From: Liriodendron chinense | Taxonomy: Eukaryota > Streptophyta > Magnoliopsida > Magnoliales > Magnoliaceae | DNA length: 64,000 nucleotides | NCBI GenBank assembly: GCA_003013855.2 | Contig: ML058387.1 | Span: 1,364,001-1,428,000, forward strand | Reading direction: 5' to 3' | In this document: in pieces, positions 44,690 to 56,990 of the stretch | Layout: every line of letters starts with the position of its first letter | How positions within the stretch are numbered: the first letter of the stretch is position 1 | Program-made: the position numbers and the translations under genes | The notes under the pieces: generated by a model | The model's database searches: none | Told to the model about the DNA's origin: nothing | Seen by the model: the letters and a program-made list of their open reading frames with translations, nothing else

Positions 44690-45425
44690 AACGTGTGAAA
44701 TTTATGTGGGCCCCACTATCATATATTTCTTAGGTCCACACTGTCCACCCATTTCTTCATATCATTTAAGGATATGAGCCCAAAAACAAGGCAGATCCAT
44801 AGATCAAGTGGACCACACGACAGGAAACAGTAGCAATTAAATGCCTGCCGTTGAGAACTTCTTGCAGCCACAGAAGGCTCTCATTAAGCTGATATTTGTG
44901 TTTTCCTTTTATTCAGGTCAGTGTGATCTCATGAACATTCCTTTTACTCGGGTCAGTGTGACCTGATGAACAAGTTAGATGACAAATAAACCTCATGGTT
45001 GACAATAGGAACCATTCGTTCAATCGTGGGTGTTAGCTACACTAGCTACGTTGGGTTAAGCAATGACCCCACCATGATGTATATGTTGTATATGCCGCCC
45101 ATCCATTTAACAAGATCATTTTAGGGCATGACACAAAAAATGAGGCAGATCCAAAGCTCAAGTGGACCCAGCACAGAAAATAATGGGGATTGAGTGCCCA
45201 CAATTAAAAACTTCCTGGGGCCACCTGAGCTTCAAATTTGGCCCATTTTTGGTATCATCCGCTAAAATTAATGATCTCGCAAATGGATAAAAGGCATGGA
45301 TACAACACATACATCATGGAGGGGTAATTGCTTCACCTGGGGTAGCTAGCGTAGCTAACGTATTGGTGCTGTAGCAAAAAATTTCTCGTTTCAGTGCTGT
45401 GGTCCAACTGAGCTTTGGATGTGCC
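44690..45425. repeat. Further palindromic core copies
   Basis: 44,695-45,010 is a left-half copy (GGGCCCCACTATCATATATT ... ATGACAAATAAACCTCATGG). 45,060-45,330 is a short, fuller copy flanked by AGCTACGTTGGGTTAAGC and complement-like GTAGCTAACGTATTGG, a possible TIR pair. Confidence 0.5.
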
Positions 45426-46221
45426 TCATTTTTTAGTGCAGGTCGTCTGTGTTGAAGGCACAAGAAGTTCCAGCACGTTGCTTCTCATTAGTCCACGTCA
45501 TTTTCGATGACTCTATCTACCAAGTACGCAGGATTTTTCTCTCCACATGCATTACTAACTGCACAATTGTCTTTTAACGTGTGAAACTTTTTCTTAGTCC
45601 CTCTATGATTTTTTTGTTAAATCTATACCGTCCATCAATTTTTCAAAATAAATCTAGAGTACAATCCCAAAAAAGAGGTACATCCAAGCATCAAGTGGAT
45701 CACATCACATAAAGCAATGGGGATTGAACAAACTTTTGTTGAAACTTTACTAGGGCCAACATCCAGGTTTATTTTCATGTGACCTGTTCATAAGATCACA
45801 CATGCCTAGATGAAGTTAAAATAAAAATATCAGCTTGATAAGAGCATTCTGTGACCCTAAGAAGTTTTCAATGGTAGCATTAATTCCTACTGTCCTCAAT
45901 GATGTGGTCCACTTTAATTTTGAATCTACATTGTTTTTGGGTTCATAGCATATACTGATCTGAAAAACTGAATTGACAGTGTGGATCTAACAAATACATC
46001 ATCCTGAAGCGGACGTAAATTTCACACCTCCAGTGCTTACTGTGTGATGCATGGGAGCGGAATAAGTGAGACCGGGGCATCACCCAAAACGGTGGAGAGC
46101 GGCGTAGGTACCACCTGAGTTGTCCCGAGCTCAGGATAGGCTGGTATGTGGCATGTGGGCGTTGAGGGAGAGGAGGCGTGACATGATTGTGTAGGCTTGC
46201 TGACGTGGCAGGTCTCTTCAC

Positions 46222-46750
46222 GGGCGCGGATTTCCTGCGAAAGCCTTGCGCAGGAAGTTTCTGCGCTGGAAACTAAGGTGGGGCCCACAGTGATGTTTTT
46301 TGATAAATCCACCCCGTCCATCCGTTTTGGGAGCTCATTTTAGAACATGAGAACAAAAATGAACCAGATCCAAGACTCAAGTGGGCCTCACTAAAGAAAA
46401 AGGTCGGTAGATAAATTACAACCGTTGAAACCTTCCTGGGTCTACAGTGATGCTTATATGACATCCATACCATTCATAACGTCACTGCTACTGGGATGAA
46501 CTGGAAACACAAATATTATTCTGATTCGAAACTCCTGTGGCTCCACAAATATTTCAACTGTGGACGTTTAATCCTCACGTTTTCGGCCCACTTGAGTCTT
46601 GGATCTGGTTCATTTTTGTTCTCATGTCCTAAAATGATCTCCCAAAATGGATGGACAGGGTAGATTTATCAAAAAACATCAATGTGGGCCCCACCTTGGT
46701 TCCCAGCGCAGGAACTTCCTGCGCAAGGCTTTCGCAGGAAATCCGCGCCC
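46222..46750. mobile_element. Mutator-type palindromic MITE with 9-bp target duplication
   Basis: 529 bp. Termini start GGGCGCGGATTTCCTGCG and match the complement of the right end over 38 bases before the first mismatch, continuing with high identity into the core (AAGGTGGGGCCCACAGTGAT). TCTCTTCAC is duplicated exactly on both sides (46,213-46,221 and 46,751-46,759). Long TIR plus a 9-bp duplication is the signature of Mutator-like elements. No coding capacity; the interior is the shared palindromic core. This is the best-defined member of the superfamily in the window. Confidence 0.88.
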
Positions 46751-46770
46751 TCTCTTCACCCATACAAATG

Positions 46771-47298
46771 GAGGGGGATTAGCTACTGACAGGTTGAGTA
46801 GCCAATAACCTACTGAAGTGACGTCACCATGCCCTGTGGACCCCAACATGATGTATGTGTTGTATCCACACCGTCCATCCATTTGGAGAGACCACTTTAA
46901 GGCATGAGTCAAGGTATAAGGTAGATTCAAAGCTCAAGTGGACCCCACAGCAGAAAACATTAGGGACAATGACATCCACCGTTGAAAACTTCCTAGGCCC
47001 ACCATAATATTGATTTGAGATCCAACCTGTTCATATGTTCACAAAGACATGGAGGAAGGGAAAACACAAATATCAGATTGATCGAAAACTTCTGTAGCCC
47101 TAAGAAGTTTTCAACAGTGGACGTCATTGTCCCCACTGTTTTCTGTTGTGGGGTCCACTTGAGCTTTGGATACGCCTCGTTCTTTAAGTCATGCCCTATA
47201 ATGGTCTCTCTAAATTAATGGACGGTGTGATATAACACATACATCATGTTGGGGTCCACATGACATGGTGACGGCACTTCAGTAGCGTATCCGCGTCC
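46771..47298. mobile_element. Second palindromic MITE, CATACAAATG duplication
   Basis: Left end GAGGGGGATTAGCTACTGAC and right end complement GGGACGCGGATACGCTACTG. CATACAAATG (46,761-46,770 and 47,299-47,308) flanks both sides. It lies twelve bases beyond the previous element's duplication, and its termini resemble those at 38,522. The interior is a full core palindrome including GACGTCACCATGCCCTG. The flank at the right forms a small palindrome, so the exact end is slightly uncertain. Confidence 0.72.
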
Positions 47299-48649
47299 CA
47301 TACAAATGGGACACATATGTGCCAGGTCAGGCTGTCCTGAGCTCGGTACAGGCTCGGGATGGTGTAACCCTTATCGTGGGGCCTACCTTGATTTTTTTAT
47401 GCTATATCCACTCCGTCCATCCGAATTTTTCGGATCATTTTAGAGCATCCTACCAAAATTTAAGAACATCCAACTATCAGGTGGACCACACTCTAGGAAA
47501 AAGAAGTGATTGAACACTCTACTGTTAAAAACTTCTTAGGGATCACCTTAATGTTTCTATGGTTTTTATTTGACATTCAATTTATTGATAAGTTCACATA
47601 AGCATGGATGAAGAAGAAAAACATACATCAGCTTGATACAAAACTTTTGTGGCCCGTTATTGGTAAGTCACCACTGTTTCCTATGGCATAGGTAATGGTA
47701 AGCCACCATTGTTTCATTTTTTGGATAATTCTTTAAAATAATCTAGAAAAACGGATGGACGGCTGGATATAGAATACACATGTCAAAGTGGGCACCACTG
47801 TATGTGCCGGCACGGTCTTGGGTGAGGCTGGGTCTCACGCACATTCCTATGAGAGAAGAAACCCGGAATTATTTACATGTGAAACTTAAATGGGCTCTAT
47901 TATAATGTATTTATCAGATCCACGCTGTCCAGCCATTTTTTCATACCATTTTATGGAACTAGACAAAAAATGAGGCGAAATCAAGCTCAACCAGGCCATG
48001 CATATTACAGAAATAGTCTGAATTGAGCGCCTACTCTTGAAAACTTCCTGGGGCCATAGGAGGCTCTGATCAAGTTTATTTTTGTGTTTTCCCTTCATGA
48101 AGATATGTGTAAGATTATTAAGAGGTTAGATAGCAAATAAACGTGACAATAGACCCTAGGAAGGTGTCAACGGTTTCCATTCAATATCGGCTACTTTCTT
48201 TGATGTGGTTTACTTGAGCTTTGGATAGCCTCAATTTTGGGCTCATGCTCTAGAATCATATGTAAAAATTGATGGACGGTGTGGATATGAAACATAAATC
48301 ATTATGGGACCCAAAGAAGTTTCACAAGTTAAAAGTGATTTTGTGTAGCACCCATGTATTCGGGAGAGAGAAATCCCACGTCAGCCACAGTATTGGGATG
48401 ACAGGGACCAATGAGAAGTAACTGTGCTAGAATTTCTTGTGCCTTCAGCACAGATGATCCTCACCTCATTTTTGGGCTCTCACTCTACAGTGATCGGGAA
48501 AAGTCGATGGATGGTAATGGATCTAATACATAAATACTAGTTGGGCGTAAAGAGGTTCCACGGGTTAAAAGTTCGATTGTGTGGTAGGCAATTTGTGAGA
48601 GAGAGAATACGGGCCTGTTTATCGGGAACCTCGCGTCATTGGCAGGAGT

Positions 48650-50690
48650 GCTGATCGTCTGTCTTGAAGGCACAGGAAGTTCCAGCACCCTTGCTTCTCA
48701 TTAGTCCACGTCATTTTTGAGGACTCCATCTACCAAGATACGCCGTATATTTCTCTCTCCGTACATTGCTAACTACACAACTTACTTTTAACGTGTGGAA
48801 CTTTTTCTGAGTTCCACCATGATTGTTTTGTTAAATCTATACTGTCCATTAATTTTTCCAGATAAATCTAGAGTAGGAACCCAAAAACGACGTGCATCCA
48901 AACATCAAGTGAATCACACCACATAAAGCAGTGGAGATTAAACAAACTTCCGTTGAGACTTTTCCAGTGGACCACACCATAGAAACATAGTCCCAACCCG
49001 ACCCAACCCGACCCAATCCGGTTTAGCATATAGGGTAGGGTAGGGTTAGGGTTGGCCCTTTTACAAGTAGGGTAGGGTTAGGGTTAGGGTTGGGTCAGCC
49101 CAACCCGGTCACAACCCGGACCGAAATTCGGACATTTAAATATATTTAGGTTCGGTCCAGGGTTGGGCCCCAACCCGACCCGAACCCGCCGTGTGCAGGA
49201 TGGAGGCTTATTTTCCATGTGACCTATTCATAAGATCACACATGCCTCTAAATGAAGTTAAAATAAAAATTTCAGCTTGATAAGAGCATCCTGTGGCCCC
49301 AAGAAGTTTTCAATGGTAGCATCAATTCCTAATGTCCTCAATGATGTGGACCACTTTAACTTTGAATCTACATTGGTTTTGGGTTCATATCTTATAATGA
49401 TCTGAAAAAAATGAATTGACGGTGTGGATCTAACAAATACATCATCATGGAGCCCACGTAAATTTCACACCTCCCGTGCTCGGTGTGTGATGCAGGGGAG
49501 CGGATTAGGTGAGACTGTGCATCAGCCAAGACGGTGCAACCCTTACCGTGGGGCCCACCTTGATTTGTTTATTCTATATCCACTCCGTCCATCTGAATTT
49601 TCAGATAATTTTAGATCATGCTACCAAAATTTAAGAATATCCAATTATCAGGTGGACCATACTCTAGGAAAAAGTGGTGATTGAATACTCTACCTATTAA
49701 AAACTTATTAGGGATCAACTTAATGTTTCTATGGTTTTTATTTGACATCCAATCTATTAATAAGTTCACATGAGCCTAGATAAAGTGGAAAAACATATAT
49801 AAGCTTGATACAAAACTTTTGTGGCCCGTTATTAGTAAGTCACCACTGTTTCCTATGGCATAGGTAACGGTAAGCCACCAATGTTTCATTTTTTGGATAT
49901 TTCTTTAAAATGATCTGAAAAAATGGAAGGACCGGGTGGATATAGAATACACATGTCAAGGTGGGCACCACTGTAAAGGCCGCACGTTCTCGGGTGAGGC
50001 CGGGGTCTCACCTAATATACTCACCGTGGTGCAGCACATTCCCTTGAGAGGAGAAAACAAGAAGTATTTCCATGTGAAACTTCAGTGGGCCCTATTATTA
50101 TGTATTTATCAGATCCACACCGTGCAACCATTTTTTTCATTCCATTTAATGGAACTAGACAAAAAATGAGGCAGAACTAAGCTCAACCGGGCCACACTAT
50201 AGAAACGGTCTGAATTGAACGCCTACTGTTAAAAACTTATTGGCGCCGTAGGAGGCTCTGATCAAACTTATATTTGTATTTTTCCCTTCATGAAGGTATG
50301 TGTAACATTATTAAGAGGTTAGATAGCAAACAAATGTAACGGCAGAACTTAGGAAGGTGTCTACGGTTTCTATTCAATCTTGGCTACTTTCTTTGACGTG
50401 GTTTAATTGAGCTTTGAATATACCTCGGTTTTGGGCTCATACTCTAAGAATCATCTGTAAAAATTGATGGACAGTGTGGATATAAAACATAAATTATTGT
50501 GGGACCCAAAGAAGTCCCACACGTTAAAAGTAATGTTGTGTAGCACGCTGTGTACTTGGTAGAGAGAAATCCCGCGTATCTCGTCAGCCCAAGTCCTCTG
50601 GGATGATGTGGACCAATGAGAAGCAATGGCACGGGGATTTCTTCTGCCTTCAGCACAGATGATCCGCACTCCATTGGAAGCACGGCCCAG
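48650..50690. repeat. Composite repeat unit B
   Basis: Same segment order as unit A without the Mutator-type MITEs but with an insertion of ACCCGACCC-rich sequence at about 49,000-49,195. It ends with CCTTCAGCACAGATGATCCGC, followed by the 3' flank of GLR copy B. Confidence 0.65.
49000..49195. repeat. ACCCGACCC / TAGGGTTAGGG-rich insertion in unit B
   Basis: A self-complementary block of AACCCGACCC and GGGTTAGGG repeats sits between CTTTTCCAG and GAGGCTTATTTTCC, which are nearly contiguous in unit A (45,740-45,770). It is therefore an insertion, probably a small hAT-like element related to 39,960-40,145. Confidence 0.5.
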
Positions 50691-51149
50691 GAATTCCTGT
50701 GCGTTTGTCACAGAAGATCCGCACTTAAGATCCCTACAAAATTATTCTATGGATGCAACATCTACAGTAATAACATTCATCATTTCATACGTGCATAATA
50801 ATTAATAAATAGAACTATAATGCATACATGCACGTAGCATATGTTCTGGAGTGTCACACGTATAATCATAACCCTAAGCATACCGAGCTGTGGAGAAAGT
50901 CAGATACTTCACACCCTTTTCCTGTACCATATATACATATGCGAGGGAGACCCACGATCCTGAAAACTGAAACAACTGCGAAAGAGAAGAAACTGGCCTA
51001 TCAAATCCTATTTTCAGTCATCCCCACCATCCCTCAAATGGCATTTCTCTAACTCCGCACATCTGCTGATGTGTCTGCATCTGGTTTCTCTATCTCCGGA
51101 CAGAAGATCCTAGACACTCATACAGCGGAATCCTAACCATTTGATGTGC

Positions 51150-51596
51150 TCAAAGGGCTCTTGTGGCATCGGCATAAAGCGGCGAAGGTTCTTCAGTGCC
51201 CCTAGGGCCTATAGACAGCCCTTGGACAGGTGGTTGTGCCTTCTTGTAAGTATGATAAGAGAGGTCTTTGTAGTCGAAGTGTTTGAAAAGATGGACGAGC
51301 CTGTGTCGGAAGGAGGTCTCAGGATCATCTGATGTGGTCAAAACATGCCAATGCTCGTGAAGGAAGCAGACTGCATATAAGAAGAGGGCGAGAGTGGAAG
51401 CGGTCCCAGTGATGAGGAAGAGACCCCAGAAGCTACTGAGGGTGAGGCTGTTGGAAGCAACGGTCGGCGATGGCTCCAAACAATTGGCTTGAGGTCCGAA
51501 CCATTTTTGCTCGATCTTCACCATTTCATCTCCCTCCCTTACCTTTAAGATAGCTTCAGAAAAGTCGCGGACCAAAGGGGACCCTTTGGGGAAGAC
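51150..51596 (-). pseudogene. GLR2: GLR copy B, last exon only
   Basis: 149 codons starting VFPKGSPLVRDFSEAILKV after a TTCACAG acceptor, then EGDEMVKIEQKWFG, a last transmembrane helix (SFWGLFLITGTASTLALFLY) and a basic tail ending ADATRAL. It is closely similar to copy A exon 5 and intact in itself. The 3' flank (CAAAATTATTCTATGGATGC at 50,738) and the intron upstream also match copy A, so the two arose by segmental duplication. No earlier exons are seen up to 64,000. They may lie beyond the window, since the intron is enlarged by more than 7 kb of insertions. Confidence 0.8.
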
Positions 51597-51711
51597 CTGT
51601 GAATTAGAGGAGAGAGAAAACCAATACAAATTGTTGCATCACACTACGTAGCGAAATTTGTTAGATGCATACCCGGCCCTCACAGAAATTTGTCAAGAAC
51701 GGGCCCATTGG
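51597..51711 (-). other. GLR copy B intron, part matching copy A
   Basis: Intron text from the acceptor to the LINE insertion point (TGTCAAGAACGGGCCCATTG) matches 12,558-12,690 of copy A. The match resumes on the far side of the insertions at 58,926. Confidence 0.7.
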
Positions 51712-51865
51712 CTAGGCCTAGACTTTTTTCCTTTTTACCCAAAGGCTTTTTGTTTTTATAATTTAAATGCAATAATACGAAGCTAGGAGGAAAGAAATAG
51801 CAAGCTCAAACGGGCAGCCTGAAGACACTTAAAAAACCCCCGGCTACCATTCCCATTGCTCTCCC

Positions 51866-52400
51866 CATGGGAAGAACCTCGCGGAAGCATAGAGGAGAAT
51901 CAAACTATCAACACACACCACAAGCAATCAATGCACACGAGACAATCTGATTTTACGTGGAAAACCCTTGTGGGAAAAAAACCACAGCACAAAGTGACAA
52001 TAACACTATGAATCTTAGAAAAATACAGAGATGAAAACCCCCACAATTGAATCCCTCAAGAGTAGAAGAAGCTCTCTCCCTCAAAACCCTAATACCCACC
52101 TTAGAAACGTATTAGCATAACCTAATCTCATTTACATCTTGCTTAAAATAGCCTAGAAACAAAACGCACAAAATCACGTGAAACAGCGCACTTTGCAGAA
52201 CTGTCGATTGTACTGTCGATTGATCGGCGGCTATGGGCGATCAATCGGTCAGTCGAACCGATCAATCACCCGAGGCAAAACAATCCAGAGAGTTTTCTAA
52301 CTAAACTTTGGAATTCCGAATAATGTGCAATTGATTACTCAGGGAGGGTGATCAATCGGTGACCCACCAAAAAACAGATTTGAGGCATCCATTTTCAACA
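51866..52400 (-). repeat. 3' LTR of the old Copia
   Basis: 535 bp. In minus orientation it begins TGTTGAAAATGGATGCCTC. The far end has decayed (CATGGGAAG where the partner has TGTTGCAAA). It contains GATCAATCGGT repeats matching the partner LTR. Confidence 0.8.
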
Positions 52401-52419
52401 AACTCCACCATGCCTCCAA

Positions 52420-53678
52420 TCTTCACATTAGCACATGTCATGATCGGGTCCTCCATCTCTTTTTCACTATAGCTTCATCAATATCGCTTTTCATGCCCAC
52501 TACGTCTTCATTTAGTCTTCGCCAATCCCAAAGAAGTTACGCAGAACTTAAACTTCTTTGTAGGGACCACCTTGGTCAGCATATCCACTGAATTCACGCT
52601 AGTGTAAATCTTCTTCAGAGTCACATCTCCTTCCTCAAGCACCTATCGGATAAAATAGTGATGCACATCAATATGTTTAGTATAAGAGTGATAAACATAA
52701 TTTTTAGTCAAATTTATAGCACTAGAGTTATCACAATTAACCGGCACGGCTTCCTGCTGAAGCCTCAACTGATTTATCATTTCTTTCAACTAAATCGCTT
52801 CACTGAATGCTTCTGTCACTTCCATATACTCAGCTTCAGTAGTGGAAAGAGTCACCACAGACTGAAGCTTCGACATCTAACTAATCGCTCCACCTGCCAA
52901 TACAAACGAGTAACTGGAAGTCGATCTCCTACCATCCACACAACCTGCATAATCAGAATCGACGTACCCAACTAACTTATCCTTAGACCTTTCAAATATC
53001 AAAATGTAGTCCTACGTGCCCCGAATATATCGAAATAGCCATTTCACAGCTTCATAATGTTGTTTGCTGGGGTTAGACATGAATCTGTTAACAACACCCA
53101 TAGCCTGTGAAATATTAGGTCTTGTACAGACCATGGCATACATCAAACTGCCCACAGCACTAGAATAGGGCACATGAGACATAACATGCTTTTCTTCATC
53201 TGTCGTGAGACATTGCTTTGAAGAAAGTTTGAAGTGTGCGGCGTAAGGAACGCTAATTAGTTTGGAGTTGTCCATCCCAAACTTTATCAACACTATCTAA
53301 AGATAACCACTCATCTTTTTGTCTTTATGAATATCAATACCAAGAATCTTCTTTACAACCCCCAGATCCTTCATCTCGAATGTCCTTGAAAGTTGAGTCT
53401 TCAACACATCGATGTTAGACATGATATGACTGACAATAAGCATGTCGTTGACGTATAATACCAGTATGAGAAACTTTTCGTCACTTAGTATCTTGAAATA
53501 GACACAATAATCATACTCACTCCTAGAAAAATCTTGACTCATCATGAAGTAGTCAAACTTCTTGTACCATTGCCTAAGTGACTGTTTGAGACCATATAAC
53601 GATCTCCTCAACCTGCAACCTTATTCTTGACCCCTTTCACTCTATAACCTTCTGGTTGCACTATGTAAATCCGCTCAT
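52420..53678 (-). pseudogene. Old Copia RNase H and C-terminal RT remnants
   Basis: Minus-strand pieces: RRSLYGLKQSLRQWYKKFD, VLYVNDMLIVSH (the RT active site reads YVND instead of YVDD) and KDLGVVKKILGIDIH, then VPYSSAVGSLMYAMVCTRPN and an RNase H remnant. Frameshifts and stops separate the pieces. The loss of an active-site Asp adds to the evidence that the element is dead. Confidence 0.75.
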
Positions 53679-54386
53679 TGTTGAGCTCTGAATTAGCGGA
53701 TATTCTAACCCCAATTCATCACTCATTATATATGTTTCTTATGATTTAAAGACTAATATAATACATAGTTTTGTGTTTGTAGGAATACAAGAAAGATTTC
53801 AATTACATGATGATAAAAGACGCACTTTACATGCCTTGAAGATCAATGGAAGAAAGGACAAGAGATGGAAGAAAGATACAATGGAGATGGAGAAAGAGAA
53901 AAGTCAAAACTCATAATTTAGTAAACTGTCCGGCCGTCGGCCACTGCAGCCGCTGACCGGCCAAACCCTCCAGAAACCTAGATTTTCACTAAACCCTTTT
54001 TACACTAACCAACCCTCTGTTCGACCAACCGGATGGACTGGCTAGCCAACTGACTAACAGGTCGGTCAGTGTAAATAGGGGGGGGGGGGGGGGGGGGGGG
54101 GGGTCCGTCCGGCCAGCCAACATCCAGAATTCAGATTTCTATTTTGAGTTTCAATTTTTGCTTCGTAAGTCTAAAAGATTCTTTGTCGATGCGTGATTTG
54201 TGCTATAAAAGGACTCCTCCTCTTCATCCTCAAAGCATGCTACGACGTGGTGAAGATCAAGGAAGCTTTGGATAAGAATTTCTTTTAGTTTTCTTCTATT
54301 TCTTACTTGTTTTTCATGTTTTTTAGTCTTCTAGTTCAAGGATGTTAGAGATGAATTAAAACCTGTTAGTTAGGGCTAAGAGGTGA

Positions 54387-54420
<34 letters not shown>

Positions 54421-55232
54421 GATTGATGCAACTTAGGTTTTCATTTTATGCTTTGATTGAAGAATTTGGTTTAATAAGAGTTTGAATAAAGTACTAGCTT
54501 AATTTTGTTTTGATCTCTTGATGACTCTGGGCCCATATACTTCTTAGTGAATCTAAACCTAGTAACTTACTTTTTCGACATTGTTTATGTTGCGTAGTTC
54601 ATTAATCTATCATCGACTCCGAGCATGATAGACTCTTTGATTGCTTTCTGTACAATGGCACGATCTTTATGTGGGAACTCTTTCAAACTAAAGTTCTAAT
54701 CTTTTATGATAATTGTTAGTTGATTTTGATTTAATTAAAGTTCTAATCATTGGTCGTAGTGAAGTCTAGCGACAGGATTTGATAAAAGTTATGGTTGTGA
54801 ATCTCAACTAGATTGGAAAGAGACTTGGCCTATACAATTAAGTGTGCCTAAGGCCTGAGCATTATTGTGGGAATCAAATCAATGAACAAGCAACTGTTTT
54901 AGCTAAGTTTTGATTAAACCGCTCCATATTCCGATCGGATAGAGATAAAAATTCGATTCTGATTGAGTTGTGAGAGACTTAGTTATGTTGATGCATTGAA
55001 AACCGTCAAAAGTGGATCCTTGGCACTCTAGTGCCTTTTTAGATTATTATTACTTCTCATAATTATTGTTTAATTCCGAATCATTATTTTTCAGATTTAG
55101 ATCTTAATGTGATTTCAACAATAGATTGTTTTAGATAAATTCTGAGAATACTACATATAGATCTTTGTGGGACGATACTCGGTCTTTCTGAATTTATTAC
55201 TACTTCGCAACCCTATACTCAGGGAGTGAACA
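53679..55232. mobile_element. Solo LTR (Gypsy-like) inserted in the old Copia RT gene
   Basis: 1,554 bp starting TGTTGAGC and ending GTGAACA, so the termini are TGTT...AACA. CTCAT/TTCAT flank it (one mismatch), and both sides join cleanly into the Copia RT frame (minus: ...FLHGELDE, then RIYIVQPEG). The right end text (TTTGTGGGACGATACTCGG, then ACTACTTCGCAACCC) resembles ends of long Tat/Athila-type Gypsy LTRs. No internal region, so it is a solo LTR. It contains a 26-base G run and a 29-base T run. Confidence 0.65.
54078..54103. repeat. Poly-G run of 26
   Basis: Twenty-six consecutive G inside the solo LTR. A 29-base T run follows at 54,389-54,417. Length may be inaccurate in any assembly. 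Confidence 0.9.
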
Positions 55233-56990
55233 TTCATCCAATTCCCCATGCAGGAAAACAGTCTTCACATCCATCTGTTCTAGCTCAAGGTCATATTGGG
55301 CAACAAGTGCCAACACGAATCTAATAGATATCTCCTTCACAACTGGCGCAAAGATCTCATTGAAGTCCACACCTTCACATTAAGCATATTTCTTCGCTAC
55401 CAATATAGCCTTGTACATATCATATTTTTTTTCGAAAAATTCACTTACACCCTATCGCTTTTTGGCCCACAAGGAGCTTCACTAGCTCCCAAGTTTCATT
55501 CTTGTATAGAGAGTCAATCTTGTCTTACATTGTCGCTTTCCACTTTTCAACATGTACATCATGTAGTGCCTCTTCAAAGTTACGAATCCCCCTCATTTGT
55601 AATAAGAGTGAATGCAACGTTCGAGTTATCTCTATACCTTGCCGGTAACCTGCGATCCTTGGGTAGATTAATTCTTCCCACAAATGGATGCTCCACCCGA
55701 TCTTGTACCTCTGACTGCGTCTTAGTATTGGCCCGTGTCTCATCTCTGTCAACCTAGATGTCAACAGGCCTTTGATTTTTCTAATTCTTTTGGCACATCC
55801 TTCCGGAACAAAGAACCCACATCAAACCTGACATCACGGCTCAGGGTGATTTTACGAGTGACAAGGTTGTAAAGTCTGTAACCCTTCACTCCATCACCAT
55901 AACCAACAAAGATACGTTTTTTGGCCCTTTAGTCTAGTTTATCTCTTTCAACTATTGGTACATGAGAATAAGCTTCACAACCAAACACAAGCAAACTTGA
56001 GTAGTCTAATGACCGACCACTCCACACGTTCTCTAGAATTTTACGATCTATAACTATAAAAGGTGACTGATTAATCAGGTAATAAGCTGTGTTAATAGCT
56101 CAGTTCATAGCTCTTTGCCCAACTCAGCATTACTGAGCATGCACTGGGCTTTTTCAAAAAAAGTACGGTTCATCCGCTCAACCACACCATTCTATTCCAG
56201 TGTCTGGCGCACTGTGTTGTGCCCCACGATCCCTTCATCTTTACAATACCGATTGAACTCCCCTAAGATGAACTCTCCACCGTTATTGGTTTTCAGCAAT
56301 TTCAATTTCTGTCCTATCTGATTTTCCACCATCACTTTTCAATGCTTGAAAATGGTGAAAATATCGAATTTATTTTTCAGAAAATAAACCCACACCTTCC
56401 TACTATAGTCATCAATAAAAGACATGAATCACAGTGACCTTCCAATAGAAACAACGGGCGATGACCCCCATATATCTGAGTGAACATACTTAAGCACTCC
56501 TTTACGAACATGTTTCCCGATTTTAAAAGATAGCCTAGACTATTTACCATACATGCAATGCTCACATATATTTAAGTCTATGCTTTTAAAATTTAGAATC
56601 AATAACAATCAGAAAGTACATTCATACCCCGCTCGCTCATGTGGCCCAACCGTGCATGCCATATACGTGCAGACGTGGAATCAGCTACTGTAGGTGCGGC
56701 TCTAGCTGATTAAACACTCCCAATCAACTTGTAAAGGTTTTCATGCCTCTGTCCTTTCATAATGACTAGGGCCCCCTTTGGAACCTTGCAACACCGATCA
56801 AATCCGGTGAATTTGCACCCAATCGCCTCGAGTGTACCAAGAGATAAGACACTTTTTCAACTTAGGACCATGGCGCACTTCTGTCAAAATATGTTCGATC
56901 ACATCGAACATCTTTATATGCACCGCACTAATCCCCATAACTTTACAGGTGTAGTCATTGCCTAAGAACATCGAGCCGCCCTTATGTTCC
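55233..56990 (-). pseudogene. Old Copia integrase and N-terminal RT remnants
   Basis: Minus-strand RT text VDFNEIFAPVVKEISIRFVL and DLELEQMDVKTVFLHGELDE abuts the solo LTR. Between 55,440 and 56,900 are integrase remnants: complement of GVVERMNRT-like text near 56,170 and the DDYSRKVW-like region near 56,400. Many stops. Confidence 0.65.

Larger units (their letters stand above)
45430..48470. repeat. Composite repeat unit A
   Basis: Parallel to unit B (48,650-50,690) through several landmarks: GAAGGCACAAGAAGTTCCAG, CGTGTGAAACTTTTTC, GATCACACATGCC, GATGTGGTCCACTTTAA, GGTGTAACCCTTATCG, TAAGTCACCACTGTTTCC and CCTTCAGCACAGATGATCC. It is interrupted at about 46,090-47,345 by the two Mutator-type MITEs, which are absent from unit B. 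Confidence 0.65.

Noticed and set aside
49000..49195. Telomere-like TAGGGTTAGGG tracts
   Set aside because: The repeats are irregular, mixed with ACCCGACCC on both strands and inserted inside a duplicated MITE block. This fits a small hAT-like element, not an interstitial telomere of TTTAGGG units.
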